Shown here: positions 22,730-34,329 of the stretch, piece after piece
Layout: each line of letters opens with the position of its first letter
How positions within the stretch are numbered: the stretch's first letter is position 1
Assembly (NCBI GenBank): GCA_016617855.1
Contig: JAECUM010093724.1
Location: 1 to 64,000 of the forward strand
Source of the DNA: Megalonaias nervosa
Lineage: Eukaryota > Mollusca > Bivalvia > Unionida > Unionidae
Reading direction: 5' to 3'
Length of the DNA: 64,000 nt
The notes under the pieces: model-generated
The model's database searches: none
The model's input: only the letters and a program-made list of their open reading frames with translations
What the model was told of the DNA's origin: nothing
Translations under genes and position numbers: made by a program

Positions 22730-23139
22730 CCCCCTGCGGGTCCGGGGTTGTAGAATTGGTCCGCCGTGCCTCGCTACGTGTCGTAAGAGGCGACTAAGTA
22801 GAGGCAACCTGTTTGCCGTGGGTTGCGACCCGTGTCGGAGGAGGAAAGGATCCGGGTAGTTGAGCAGAGGCTTTCCGATGCAATACACTACTTTGGCCTC
22901 TACTTCTTCTAGACGGGTGGTCGGGATGGGCCCGGTCTCGACAAATCGGCTGGTCACGCCGAGCCCTAGGAGGTCTTTATTTCTCGCTTACTTTCTTTAT
23001 CTTTCTCGTTGTATCTCTCTTGATACCACCGTTGCCCCTACATTCTATCCCTTTAACTTTCCCTTTTCCAAGTCTTCGAAGACTTCCTAGAAGGCGGTGG
23101 CTCAACGGGTCAATTGGGAGGTAATTTTACCGACTGAGT

Positions 23140-24437
23140 ATGTCTTATGGGATGAATCAGGAGGTGAATTTACCTACTGAGTATAACATCTGTGTATCCC
23201 TGACACTTGAAAAGTGTCCCCTTGTTGGGCTCCTTGGTGGGCGTGGAGCACGGGTGCTGAATTTTAAATCCACCAACATGGATATTTCAAAAAAAAATCA
23301 ACTCAAGCGTACCAAAACTGGATCTGACTCAGATGACGAACCATGTGGTGTGGAATCATTTCCACGCTTCATGGTTATACAATCTACAGACGAATCAAAA
23401 CCGCTAGCCTCATTGTCTCCGTTTGTTATTGAAAAGACAATTACGGGTATAATTGGTACACCAAAAAGTGTAAAGAAGTTGAAATCGGGCTGCCTACTTG
23501 TTGAATGTGAGCGACGAGGTCAGACCGAGAATATCCGGAAAATGAAGACATTTTTCGATATTCCGGTGACCTCATTCGCTCACACAACACTCAACTCGTC
23601 CAAAGGCGTGATTCGATGTCGGGACTTGGCTGGAGTAAGCGACAAAGATATCATCGAAGGGATGAAAAACGAAGGTGTCACTGCAGTTCGCAGAATAAGA
23701 ATTAAACGTAATAACAATCTGCAGGACACCAACACATTCGTACTCACCTTCAACAAGCCAACAGTACCCAGAGTGGTAAAAGTTGGCTTTCTGCAAGTGA
23801 AGGTTGATGTGTACACACCAAATCCACTTCGATGTTATAGGTGTCAGAAATATGGTCATCATGAAGACGGCTGCTCAAGAAGCCAAATATGTGGCCGATG
23901 CGGAGATCACTCTCACCAGGAATCTGAGTGTAGAGCCACTCCGCATTGTGTCAACTGTGGAAAGGAGCACCACGCCAATTCCAAGGATTGTGATACCTGG
24001 AAACAGGAGAAGGAAATACAGAGGGTTAAATACACATCCAACATTCCCTATCCAGAGGCCAGAAAGCTTGTACAGGCAAAACATCTCTTCCTGGCCCATC
24101 CTTCTCCACTGTAGTGAAGAACAATCCCAAGGCAACGAAGGACGCTCAAACGCAGACAGATGCACCCGAGTCAACATCAAGCACTAACACCCCCCATTAC
24201 CAAGCACAAAGAACCACGGCATCTACCCAAACAACATTCAATAATACTCAACAACAGAAATCACCAAAGAACAAAAACAGATCACAAGGAAATAGGCAGC
24301 AAAAGGGGTCAGAAGACCCCATCAAACTCTATAACAGGTTTGGGGACATTGAGAGCATGGATGCAGAAGATACTGCTCCATGTTCTCAAAGTAGCTCCAG
24401 ACCTAACAAAAAAATCATCCCCGTACTTCCTCCGTAG
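23140..24437 (+). pseudogene. LINE F ORF1, single-base frameshift after the knuckles
   Basis: The frame is intact through the three CCHC knuckles, then loses one A in the run at about 24079 (CAGGCAAAACATC) and stops at 24114. The C-terminal part continues in another frame to 24437. Residues about 75-185 form a divergent patch (STDESKPLASLSPFVIEKTITGI...) relative to A, E and G, with many silent changes too, while both flanks are nearly identical. Confidence 0.9.
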
Positions 24438-24505
24438 AAATAACCATATAGATTCTCTCTGCGAAAAGTCTAACCTAGCTCCAAAATCTCCAATCTAAAC
24501 TTATA

Positions 24506-27500
24506 ATGAAGAACACGATCATACAATGGAATTGTCGAGGACTTAAAGCCAATTACAATGATATTCTCCTGCTTTTAAACGAATATGATCCTGCAATAAT
24601 ATGCCTTCAGGAAACCTTTTTAAAAGATACGGACAACATCACACTTAAAAACTACTCCCTGTTTAACACCTACTTACAGAACGTTGACAGGGCCTCGGGA
24701 GGGGTTTCTATTGCTGTGAACAATAGAGCCCCACATAGCGTCATCCCTTTAAACACAAATTTGCAAGCCATTGCTGTGAGTGTCACTCTACATCGAGTGA
24801 TTACATTTTGTTCTATTTATATACCACCAAACACCAACTTATTACCAAACGAATTAGACACGCTTGTTCAACAACTTCCTGCACCATTTGTTTTACTCGG
24901 TGATTTTAATGCCCATAATATTTTATGGGGATCAAATTACATAAGCGACAGGGGCAAAGGGTCGAAGATTTTATTACTAGACACGACTTGTCTCTATTTC
25001 ATACCAAATCTCCGACGTACTTGCACCCAGGAACTGGTACATACACATGTATCGACTTGACAATTTGTTCTCCTTCACTACTTTTGGATTATAATTGGAA
25101 GGTCGCTGATGACCTTCACAGCAGTGATCACTTTCCAATCTCTCTTAAGAACACCAACATTACAATTGATGACACGATTCCACAGTGGAACTTAAAGAAA
25201 GCTGACTGGACCAAGTTTGAAACACTTTGTACAGCTAGACTTAACAGGAATACCGTCCTAAACGATATTGATCCGATTCGACAATTTACATCCGTCTTAA
25301 TTGAGATTGCAGAAGAATCTATTCCTAAGTCCTCGCCGAATTGTAAAAGAACCCCAAAACCGTGGTTCACTAAAGAATGTAAAGAAGCCATTAGACAACG
25401 CCGAGAAGCACTGAAAAAATTTAATAATCGTCCAACGCCCGAAAACTTAACTCAGTACCGTATTGTTCGGGCCAAAGCTCGCCGCATAATTAAAGAAAGT
25501 AAACGAGCATCATGGAAAAAATATGTTTCAACTTTAAACTCTCGTTCCTCAATAAAGAAAGTTCGGGACACGATCCGCAAAATAAATGGAAAGGGAAAAT
25601 ACAATTCATTCCGACATCTGAAGCTAAATAATAACAATTTCAATACCAAACAAGAAATAGCTAATGTACTTGCTGATTGTTTCTCCAAAAATTCCTCATC
25701 GTCTAATTATTCAGAAGCTTTCCGAAGATTGAAAGATCATAAAGAAAAAACACGGTTGAAATTCACATCGAATAACTCCGAGAGCTATAACCAACCGTTT
25801 TCATTGTCGGAGCTTATGGAATCTTTGAATAAGGCCCATGATACATCTGCTGGGCCTGACGATATACATTACCAGTTTTTGAAACACCTTCCAGAACCAT
25901 CCTTAACAGTTCTTCTGGAAATCTTCAATGATTTATAGATTACTGGTAAAGTACCAAAAATCTGGAAAGAAGCAACAGTAATACCAATTCCCAAACCAGG
26001 CAAAGATAGCGCAGATCCTAGCAACTATAGACCTATATCATTAACTAGCTGCGTTTGCAAAACAATGGAGCGAATGATCAATTCTCGGCTTGTATGGTAT
26101 TTGGAAACTAACAATTTAATATCTCCTTTCCAAAGTGGTTTTCGTTATGGTCGTAGTACCAATGATCATCTGGTTAGACTGGAAACATTTATTCGCGACG
26201 CTTTTATCAAGAAAGAACACTTAGTAGCGGTTTTCTTTGATTTGGAAAAGGCCTGTGACACAACGTGGAAGTACGGAATACTAAATGACCTACACGATCT
26301 GGGTCTAAAGGGCCGACTGCCCTCGTTCATATCAAACTTCCTCTCAGACAGGGAATTCAAGGTACGGGTGGGCTCTACCCTCTCTGATATGCACGATCAA
26401 GAGATGGGTGTGCCCCAGGGCAGTATTTTATCGGTGACGCTTTTCAACCTAAAATTAATAGCATCACCAAGTGTCTGACTCCCGGTGTGGATTGCTCTCT
26501 ATATGTTGATGACTTTTTAATATGTTACCGATCCAAGCACATGCATACAATTGAAAGACAATTACAGCAAAATATCAACAAGATTCAAAATTGGGCCAAT
26601 ACTAACGGTTTCAAATTCTCGAAATCAAAAACTGTATGTATGCATTTCTGTCAGTTACGAAGACATCACGATGGACCTAAACTCACGCTGGACGGAACAC
26701 CTATTCCAGTTGTTGAGGAAGCAAAATTTTTAGGTATTGTCTTCGACAGAAAACTGACTTTTATTCCACACCTGAAGAATTTGAAAGCTAAATGCTTGAA
26801 ATCTCTAGATTTACTTAAAGTAGTAGCGCACACTGACTGGGGTTCTGATAGGAAAGTCATACTCAGTTTATACAGAACATTTATTCGCTCGAAACTAGAC
26901 TATGGTTGCGTTGTCTATGGTTCAGCTAGGAAGTCCTATTTGAAGATACTAGACCCAATTCATCATCAGGGAATAAGACTTACCTTGGGAGCATTTAAGA
27001 CATCCCCGTGTGAAAGCCTACTCATTGAAGCGAACGAACCACCTTTATCACAACGTAGAGAAATGCTTTCCGCACAGTATGCTCCCAAATTAAGCTCAAA
27101 AACTCTGAACCCTGCTTTTTCGGCTGTTTTTGAACCCAAATATAAAACCTTATATGACAATAAACCAAACGTCATACCTACCTTTGGCATTAGAATATTA
27201 CCATGCCTTGACAGTACCAAAATTGAACTTTCAAAAATTCTGAAAACGACCGTCTCCGATACACCTCCCTGGCTACTTCAACAACCAAAGGTACTTTTTA
27301 CGTTACACGATGGAAAAACATCGGAGACAAACCCTTCCATCTTCTACAGCTCTTACCATGAACTAATCGCCCAATTTCAAAATTATACAAGAATATATAC
27401 TGATGGATCAAAAGATCAGGAAAATGCTGCTGCAGCCTTCGTTTGTGGAAAACACATAACAAAAGTTCGCTTGTCAAATGGTACATCAATTTTCTCAGCC

Positions 27501-27752
27501 GAAATCAGAGCAATATACCTTGCATTGCAATATATTGAAAGCAAGCATATTTTAAACAGCATCATTTTCTCCGATTCACTATCAGTACTTCAGTCATTAC
27601 ATAATAGAAAACTGGAGAATCCATTATTAATCAATATTCTCCTCAAACATAATGAGCTGAGTGCCTCCCACAATATAGTATACTGTTGGTTACCCAGCCA
27701 TATTGGAATTAAAGGTAATGACAAAGCAGAAGGAAGTAAATATTTATCATAA
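24506..27752 (+). pseudogene. LINE F ORF2, frameshifts, nonsense codon and internal deletion
   Basis: The endonuclease start is normal to about 24955, where one base is lost in GGGGCAAAGGG. A TGG to TAG change lies at about 25937 (NDL stop), and bases are lost near 26449 (CCTAAAATTAAT). Motif A reads EKACD, not EKAYD. YVDD and the start of RNase H (YTDGS) are present. The 425-bp deletion at 27730 removes the last RNase H aspartate and the terminal finger. Confidence 0.9.
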
Positions 27753-27820
27753 GTTATAGCTTTTATACTATCACCTTAAACAGTTTTATGTGCTATATAT
27801 ACCGTCGCTAGATTTTAATT

Positions 27821-27833
27821 ACCTTTCATCTGT
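27821..27833 (+). repeat. Left target-site duplication of LINE G
   Basis: ACCTTTCATCTGT in the 3' UTR of F is repeated at 33638-33650 right after G's tail. After it, F's 3' UTR resumes with the expected TTTCGTTGTCATAC. Confidence 0.95.
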
Positions 27834-27834
27834 A

Positions 27835-28244
27835 CCCCCTGCGGGTCCGGTGTTGTAGAATTGGCCCGCCGTGCCTCGCTACGTGTCGTAAGAGGCGACT
27901 AAGTAGAGGCAACCTGTTTGCCGTGGGTTGCGACCCGTGTCGGAGGAGGAAAGGATCCTGGTAGTTGAGCAGAGGCTTTCCGATGCAATACACTACTTTG
28001 GCCTCTACTTCTTCTAGACGGGTGGTCGGGATGGGCCCGGTCTCGACAAATCGGCTGGTCACGCCGAGCCCTAGGAGGTCTTTATTTCTCGCTCACTTTC
28101 TTTATCTTTCTCGTTGTATCTCTCTTGATACCACCGTTGCCCCTACATTCTATCCCTTTAACTTTCCCTTTTCCAAGTCTTAGAAGACTTCCTAGAAGGC
28201 GGTGGCTCAACGGGTCAATTGGGAGGTAATTTTACCGACTGAGT
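27835..28244 (+). promoter_or_regulatory. Complete 5' UTR of the LINE family with a structured 5' block
   Basis: The ~410-nt leader begins CCCCCTGCGGGTCCGGGG, which can fold on itself, and holds a bracketed hairpin at 27874-27909. There GTCG pairs with CGAC around TAAGAGG, flanked outside by CTAC with GTAG and then CCT with AGG. The same block occurs in E and F and, slightly changed, in C. A similar CGTAAGAGGCGACT block is known from I-type LINE 5' ends in other animals. In autonomous LINEs this region carries the internal promoter, so a promoter role is inferred. Confidence 0.6.
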
Positions 28245-29543
28245 ATGTCTTATGGGATGAATCAGGAGGTGAATTTACCTACTGAGTATAACATCTGTGT
28301 ATCCCTGACACTTGAAAAGTGTCCCCTTGTTGGGCTCCTTGGTGGGCGGGGAGCACGGGTGCTGAATTTTAAATACACCAACATGGATATTTCCAAAAAA
28401 AATCAACTCAAGCGTACCAAAACTGGATCTGACTCAGATGACGAACCATGTGGTGTGGATTCATTTCCACGCTTAATGGTTATACAGTCTAAAGATGCCA
28501 CAAAACCGCTTAATGTACTCTCTCCGTTTGTGATCGAGAAAACAATTATGGGACTGATTGGAACACCAAAAGGTGTTAAAAAGTTAAAATCGGGCTGCCT
28601 ACTTGTCGAGTGTGAGCGACGAGGTCAAACAGAAAACCTCAAGAAAATGACAACATTTTTCGATATTCCAGTGACCTCGTTCGCCCACACAACACTCAAT
28701 TCGTCCAAAGGCGTGATTCGCTGTCGTGACTTGGCTGGAGTCAGCGACACGGATATCATTGAAGGGATGAAAAACGAAGGTGTCACTGCAGTCCGTAGAA
28801 TACGTATTAAACGTAACAACAACCTGCAGGACACCAACACCATTATACTCACCTTCAACAAGCCAACAGTACCCAGAGTGGTCAAAGTTGGCTTTCTGCA
28901 AGTGAAGGTTGATGTGTACATACCAAATCCACTTCGATGTTATAAGTGTCAGAAATATGGTCATCATGAAGACCGCTGCTCAAGAAGCCAAATATGTGGC
29001 CGATGCGGAGATCACTCTCACCAGGAATCTGAGTGTAGAGCCACTCCGCATTGTGTCAACTGTGGAAAACAGCACCACGCCAATTCCAAGGATTGTGATA
29101 CCTGGAAACAGGAGAAGGAAATACAGAGGGTTAAATATACATCCAACATTCCCTATCCAGAGGCCAGAAAGCTTGTACAGGCAAAAACATCTTTTCCTGG
29201 CCCATCCTTCTCCACTGTAGTGAAGAACAATCCCAAGGCAACGAAGGACGCTCAAACGCAGACAGATGCACCCGAGTCAACATCAAGCACTAACACCCCC
29301 CATTACCAAGCACAAAGAACCACGGCATCTACCCAAACAACATTCAATAATACTCAACAACAGAAATCACCAAAGAACAAAAACAGATCACAAGGAAATA
29401 GGCAGCAAAAGGGGTCAGAAGACCCCATCAAACTCTATAACAGGTTTGGGGACATTGAGAGCATGGATGCAGAAGATACTGCTCCATGTTCTCAAAGTAG
29501 CTCCAGACCTAACAAAAAAATCATCCCCGTACTTCCTCCGTAG
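28245..29543 (+). CDS. LINE G ORF1: gag-like protein, open
   Basis: The ORF is 432 codons, uninterrupted and nearly identical to A ORF1. All three CCHC knuckles are kept; the third reads CGKQHH in place of CGKEHH. PRLMVIQ replaces PRFMVIQ. The same start ambiguity applies as in A: the first ATG at 28245, or Met47 at 28383. The ORF lies 410 nt from the element's 5' end and 68 nt upstream of ORF2. Confidence 0.9.
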   Translation: MSYGMNQEVNLPTEYNICVSLTLEKCPLVGLLGGRGARVLNFKYTNMDISKKNQLKRTKTGSDSDDEPCGVDSFPRLMVIQSKDATKPLNVLSPFVIEKTIMGLIGTPKGVKKLKSGCLLVECERRGQTENLKKMTTFFDIPVTSFAHTTLNSSKGVIRCRDLAGVSDTDIIEGMKNEGVTAVRRIRIKRNNNLQDTNTIILTFNKPTVPRVVKVGFLQVKVDVYIPNPLRCYKCQKYGHHEDRCSRSQICGRCGDHSHQESECRATPHCVNCGKQHHANSKDCDTWKQEKEIQRVKYTSNIPYPEARKLVQAKTSFPGPSFSTVVKNNPKATKDAQTQTDAPESTSSTNTPHYQAQRTTASTQTTFNNTQQQKSPKNKNRSQGNRQQKGSEDPIKLYNRFGDIESMDAEDTAPCSQSSSRPNKKIIPVLPP

Positions 29544-29611
29544 AAATAACCATATAGATTCTCTCCGCGAAAAGTCTAACCTAGCTCCAAAATCTCCAAT
29601 CTAAACTTATA

Positions 29612-32600
29612 ATGAAGAACACGATCATACAATGGAATTGTCGAGGACTTAAAGCCAATTACAATGATATTCTCCTGCTTTTAAACGAATATGATCCTGC
29701 AATACTATGCCTTCAGGAAACCTTTTTAAAAGATACGGACAACATCACACTTAAAAACTACTCCCTGTTTAACACCTACTTACAGAACGTTGACAGGGCC
29801 TCGGGAGGGGTTTCTATTGCTGTGAACAATAGAGCCCCACATAGCGTCATTCCTTTAAACACAAATTTGCAAGCCATTGCTGTGAGTGTCACTCTACATC
29901 GAGTGATTACATTCTGTTCTATTTATATACCACCAAACACCAACTTATTACCAAACGAACTAGACACGCTTGTTCAACAACTTCCTGCACCATTTGTTTT
30001 ACTCGGTGATTTTAATGCCCATAATATTTTATGGGGATCAAATTACATAAGCGACAGGGGCAAAAGGGTCGAAGATTTTATTACTAGACACGACTTGTGT
30101 CTATTTAATACCAAATCTCCGACGTACTTGCACCCAGGAACTGGTACATACACATGTATCGACTTGACAATTTGTTCTCCTTCACTACTTTTGGATTATA
30201 ATTGGAAGGTCGCTGATGACCTTCACAGCAGTGATCACTTTCCAATCTCTCTTAAGAACACCAACGTTACAATTGATGACACGATTCCACAGTGGAATTT
30301 AAAGAAAGCTGACTGGACCAAGTTTGAAACACTTTGTACAGCTAGACTTAACAGGAATACTGTTCTAAACGATATTGATCCTATTCGACAATTTACATCT
30401 GTCTTAATTGAGATTGCAGAAGAATCTATTCCTAAGTCCTCGCCGAATTGTAAAAGAACCCCAAAACCGTGGTTCACTAAAGAATGTAAAGAAGCCATTA
30501 GACAACGCCGAGAAGCACTGAAAAAATTTAATAATCGTCCAACGCCCGAAAACTTAACTCAGTACCGTATTGTTCGGGCCAAAGCTCGCCGCATAATTAA
30601 AGAAAGTAAACGAGCATCATGGAAAAATATGTTTCAACTTTAAACTCTCGTTCCTCAATAAAGAAAGTTTGGGACACAATCCGCAAAATAAATGGAAAGG
30701 GAAAATACATTTCTTTCCGACATCTGAAGCTAAATAATAACAATTTCAATACCAAACATGAAATAGCTAATGTACTTGCTGATTGTTTCTCCAAAAATTC
30801 CTCATCGTCTAATTATTCAGAAGCTTTCCGAAGATTGAAAGCTCATAAAGAAAAAACACGGTTGAAATTCACATCGAATAACTCAGAGAGCTATAACCAA
30901 CCGTTTTCATTGTCGGAGCTTATGGAATCTTTGAATAAGGCCCATGATACATCTGCTGGGCCTGACGATATACATTACCAGTTTTTGAAACACCTTCCAG
31001 AACCATCCTTAACAGTTCTTCTGGAAATCTTCAATGATTTATGGATTACTGGTAATGTACCAAAAATTTGGAAGGAAGCAACAGTAATACCAATTCCCAA
31101 ACCAGGCAAAGATAGCGCAGATCCTACCAACTATAGACCTGTATCATTAACTAGCTGCGTATGCAAAACAATGGAGCGAATGATCAATTCTCGGCTTGTA
31201 TGGTATTTGGAAACTAACAATTTAATATCTCCTTTCCAAAGTGGCTTTCGTTATGGTCGTAGTACCAATGATCATCTGGTTAGACTGGAAACATTTATTC
31301 GCGACGCTTTTATCAAGAAGGAACACTTAGTAGCGGTTTTCTTTGATCTGGAAAAGGCCTATGACACAACGTGGAAGTACGGAATACTAAATGACCTGCA
31401 CGATCTGGGTCTAAAAGGCCGACTGCCCTCGTTCATATCAAACTTCCTCTCAGACAGGGAATTCAAGGTACGAGTGGGCTCCACCCTCTCTGATATGCAC
31501 GATCAAGAGATGGGTGTGCCCCAGGGCAGTATTTTATCGGTGACGCTTTTCAACATAAAAATTAATAGCATCACCAAGTGTCTGACTCCCGGTGTGGATT
31601 GCTCCCTATATGTTGACGACTTTTTAATATGTTACCGATCCAAGCACATGCATACAATTGAAAGACAATTACAGCAAAATATCAACAAGATTCAAAATTG
31701 GGCCAATACTAACGGTTTCAAATTCTCGAAATCAAAAACTGTATGTATGCATTTCTGTCAGCTACGAAGACATCATGATGGACCTAAACTCACGCTGGAC
31801 GGAACACCTATTCCAGTTGTTGAGGAAGCAAAATTCTTAGGTATTATCTTCGACAGAAAACTGACCTTTATTCCACACCTGAAGAATTTGAAAGCTAAAT
31901 GCTTGAAGTCTCTAGACTTACTTAAAGTAATAGCGCACACCGACTGGGGTGCTGATAGGAAAGTCATACTCAGTTTATACAGAACATTTATTCGCTCGAA
32001 ACTAGACTATGGTTGCGTTGTCTATGGTTCAGCTAGGAAGTCCTATTTGAAGATGCTAGACCCAATTCATCATCAGGGAATAAGACTTGCCTTGGGAGCA
32101 TTTAAGACATCCCCGTGTGAAAGCCTACTCGTTGAAGCGAACGAACCACCTTTATCACAGCGTAGAGAAATGCTTTCTGCACAGTATGCTCCCAAATTAA
32201 GCTCAAAAACTCTGAACCCTGCTTTTTCGGCTGTTTTTGAACCCAAATATAAAACCTTATATGACAATAAACCAAACGTCATACCTACCTTTGGCATTAG
32301 AATATTACCATGCCTTGACAGTACCAAAATTGATCTTTCAAAAATTCTGAAAACGACCGTCTCCGAAACACCTCCCTGGCTACTTCAACAACCAAAGGTA
32401 CTTTTCACATTACACGATGGAAAAAAATCGGAGACAAACCCTTCCATCTTCCACAACTCTTACCATGAACTAATCGCCCAATTTGAAAATTATACAAGAA
32501 TATATACTGATGGATCAAAAGATCAGGAAAAGGCTGCTGCAGCCTTCGTTAGTGGAAAACACACAACAAAAGTTCGCTTGCCAAATGGTACATCCATTTT

Positions 32601-33291
32601 TTCAGCTGAAATCAGAGCAATAGACCTTGCATTGCAATATATTGAAAGCAAGCGTATTTTAAATAGCATCATCTTCTCCGATTCACTATCAGTACTTCAG
32701 TCACTACATAATAGAAAACTGGAGAATCCATTATTAGCTAATGTTCTCCTGAAACATACTGAGCTGAGTACCTCCCACAATATAGTATACTGTTGGTTAC
32801 CCAGCCATATTGGAATTAAAGGTAATGACAAAGCAGACCGCGCTGCTAAAATGGCTCTATCACTAGAACCATCTCATTTTAATACACCGTATACGGATTT
32901 TATACGTAGTATCAAAGAATGTTTACGTCAGAAATGGCAGGCATCATGGAATGATGCCGTGAATAACAAACTTCATGCCATCAAGCCAACCCTAGGAGAA
33001 TGGACTCCTTCCTACAGAGTCGTCCGTAGGGAGGAGGTAGTCGTTGCAAGAATTCGAATCGGCCATACTTATTTAACCCACTCCTATATACTAAAAGGAG
33101 AAGACCCACCAGAGTGCATATCTTGCAATGAACCATTCACTGTTAAGCACTTTATGTTGGAGTGTTTCGACCTCCAACCTACGCGTAATCATTATTACAA
33201 TGTGCATGACATTAGGGAACTCTTTGATACAGTTAGCATTTCTTATATTATAGACTTCCTGAAGGAAGTAAATATTTATCATAAGTTATAG
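29612..33291 (+). pseudogene. LINE G ORF2, broken by one lost A
   Basis: The first 336 or so codons (endonuclease and linker) are open to SKRASWKN, where the A-run near 30625 is one base shorter than in A and the frame stops at 30643. The second part is open from about 30619 to 33291 (890 codons) with intact RT motifs (EKAYD, GVPQGSILS, YVDD), RNase H (YTDGS, FSDSLS, GNDKADRAAK) and the CISCNEP finger. This is the only clear inactivating lesion in an otherwise complete copy. A sequencing or assembly slip in the homopolymer would give the same picture. Confidence 0.92.
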
Positions 33292-33324
33292 CTTTTATGC
33301 TATCACCTTAAACAGTTTTATGTG

Positions 33325-33325
<1 letters not shown>

Positions 33326-33385
<60 letters not shown>
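33326..33385. repeat. Expanded (TA)n in the 3' UTR of LINE G
   Basis: The 3' UTRs of the other copies carry roughly 10-16 nt of TA at this point (between GTGC and CCGTCG), while G has about 60 nt. Confidence 0.95.
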
Positions 33386-33387
<2 letters not shown>

Positions 33388-33637
33388 GTCGTTAGATTTT
33401 AATTACCTTTCATCTGTTTTAGTTGTCATACATCATTTGCACTCCCCGTTGATCTGGAATCTTTATTTATCACCGTTACTATTTTATCGTTTTACCATCA
33501 ACTGTTTGGTTTCGTATCGCTGGTCGATACGTAATGTTTTACCACTTTTAAATAATGAAAGATATAACCTTTTGTATGGCGCTAAATAGCCTCATAGTGC
33601 TGGTGCGCCGTAAAAAATTCAATCAATCAACCAACCA

Positions 33638-33650
33638 ACCTTTCATCTGT
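33638..33650 (+). repeat. Right target-site duplication of LINE G
   Basis: ACCTTTCATCTGT is identical to 27821-27833. Confidence 0.95.
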
Positions 33651-33866
33651 TTTCGTTGTCATACATCATTTGCACTCCCCGTTGATCGGGAAACTTTTTT
33701 TTCACCGTTACCATTTTATCGTTTTACCTTGAACTCTTTGGTTTCGTATCGCTGGTCGATACGTAATCTTTTACCACTTTTAAATAATGAAAGATATAAA
33801 CTTTTGCATGCGCTAAATAGCCTCATAGTGCTGGTGCGCCGTAAACAAATTCAACCAACCAACCAT
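33651..33866 (+). mobile_element. LINE F, right part: end of the 3' UTR and tail
   Basis: The sequence continues F's 3' UTR from the exact point of interruption (TTTCGTTGTCATAC) to GGTGCGCCGTAAACAAATTCAACCAACCAACC. Unique sequence (ATATCACAGTC) follows. No repeat of sequence upstream of F is seen here, so F's own target duplication was not identified. Confidence 0.9.
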
Positions 33867-34329
33867 ATCACAGTCATACAGGTCAATACACTGCTATAGT
33901 AAATAGTTTACGTGATATACATATTGATTTGGGACAGTTTTAGGTACTCTTGTCGATCATAAAAAAACGAGACTTTGCTTTTATTTCTATTGCAACTGTT
34001 TATCCTTTATCACTTTGATCTTTTTGACTGAGATGTCCACTGACTCGCATCTAATAACCTGGGCAATGACAATTGTTTTAATGTTATCTGTTGTAAATGT
34101 TATGATTTTTATATTTACAAAATGACGGATTTATTCCGATATAATGCAATAAAGTATCTTTTAGTGTAAGCTCAGTATCTGTCTTCAGATAAAACGTCTA
34201 GTTTAGACTTGGATATAACGTTTGGGAATTTGTTTTGGAATCACATTTTGATGAGATAATATTTCCAATAGGCAATTATGGACATTGGTGTTGTTTGTCA
34301 TCAGTTTGGATTTTTCGGTGCACAAACAA
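33867..34329. other. AT-rich stretch without recognisable features
   Basis: I see no ORF of note, no repeat and no splice-bounded exon in this interval between the LINE array and the next LINE remnant. Confidence 0.5.

Larger units (their letters stand above)
22730..27833 (+). mobile_element. LINE F, left part: complete 5' end, interrupted by G in its 3' UTR
   Basis: The copy starts at the complete 5' terminus and runs through 5' UTR, ORF1, ORF2 and part of the 3' UTR to ACCTTTCATCTGT (27821-27833). There copy G is inserted. The 3' UTR resumes at 33651 after G. A 425-bp internal deletion near 27730 joins the RNase H region to the ORF2 end across a GA microhomology. Confidence 0.93.
27835..33637 (+). 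mobile_element. LINE G: full-length copy nested in F
   Basis: This is the only copy in the window with a complete 5' terminus, both coding regions, a complete 3' UTR and tail, and matching 13-bp target-site duplications. Its length is about 5.8 kb. One extra A (27834) sits between the duplication and CCCCCTGCGGG, which could be non-templated. ORF1 is open. ORF2 has lost one A in the run near 30625. The 3' UTR carries an expanded (TA)n tract. It is a good structural reference for the family in this genome. Confidence 0.96.

Noticed and set aside
22394..22957. 187-codon minus-strand ORF across the E/F junction, and similar minus ORFs at other copies
   Set aside because: They are antisense shadows of LINE ORF1 and the 5' UTR, and recur at the same relative place in each copy.
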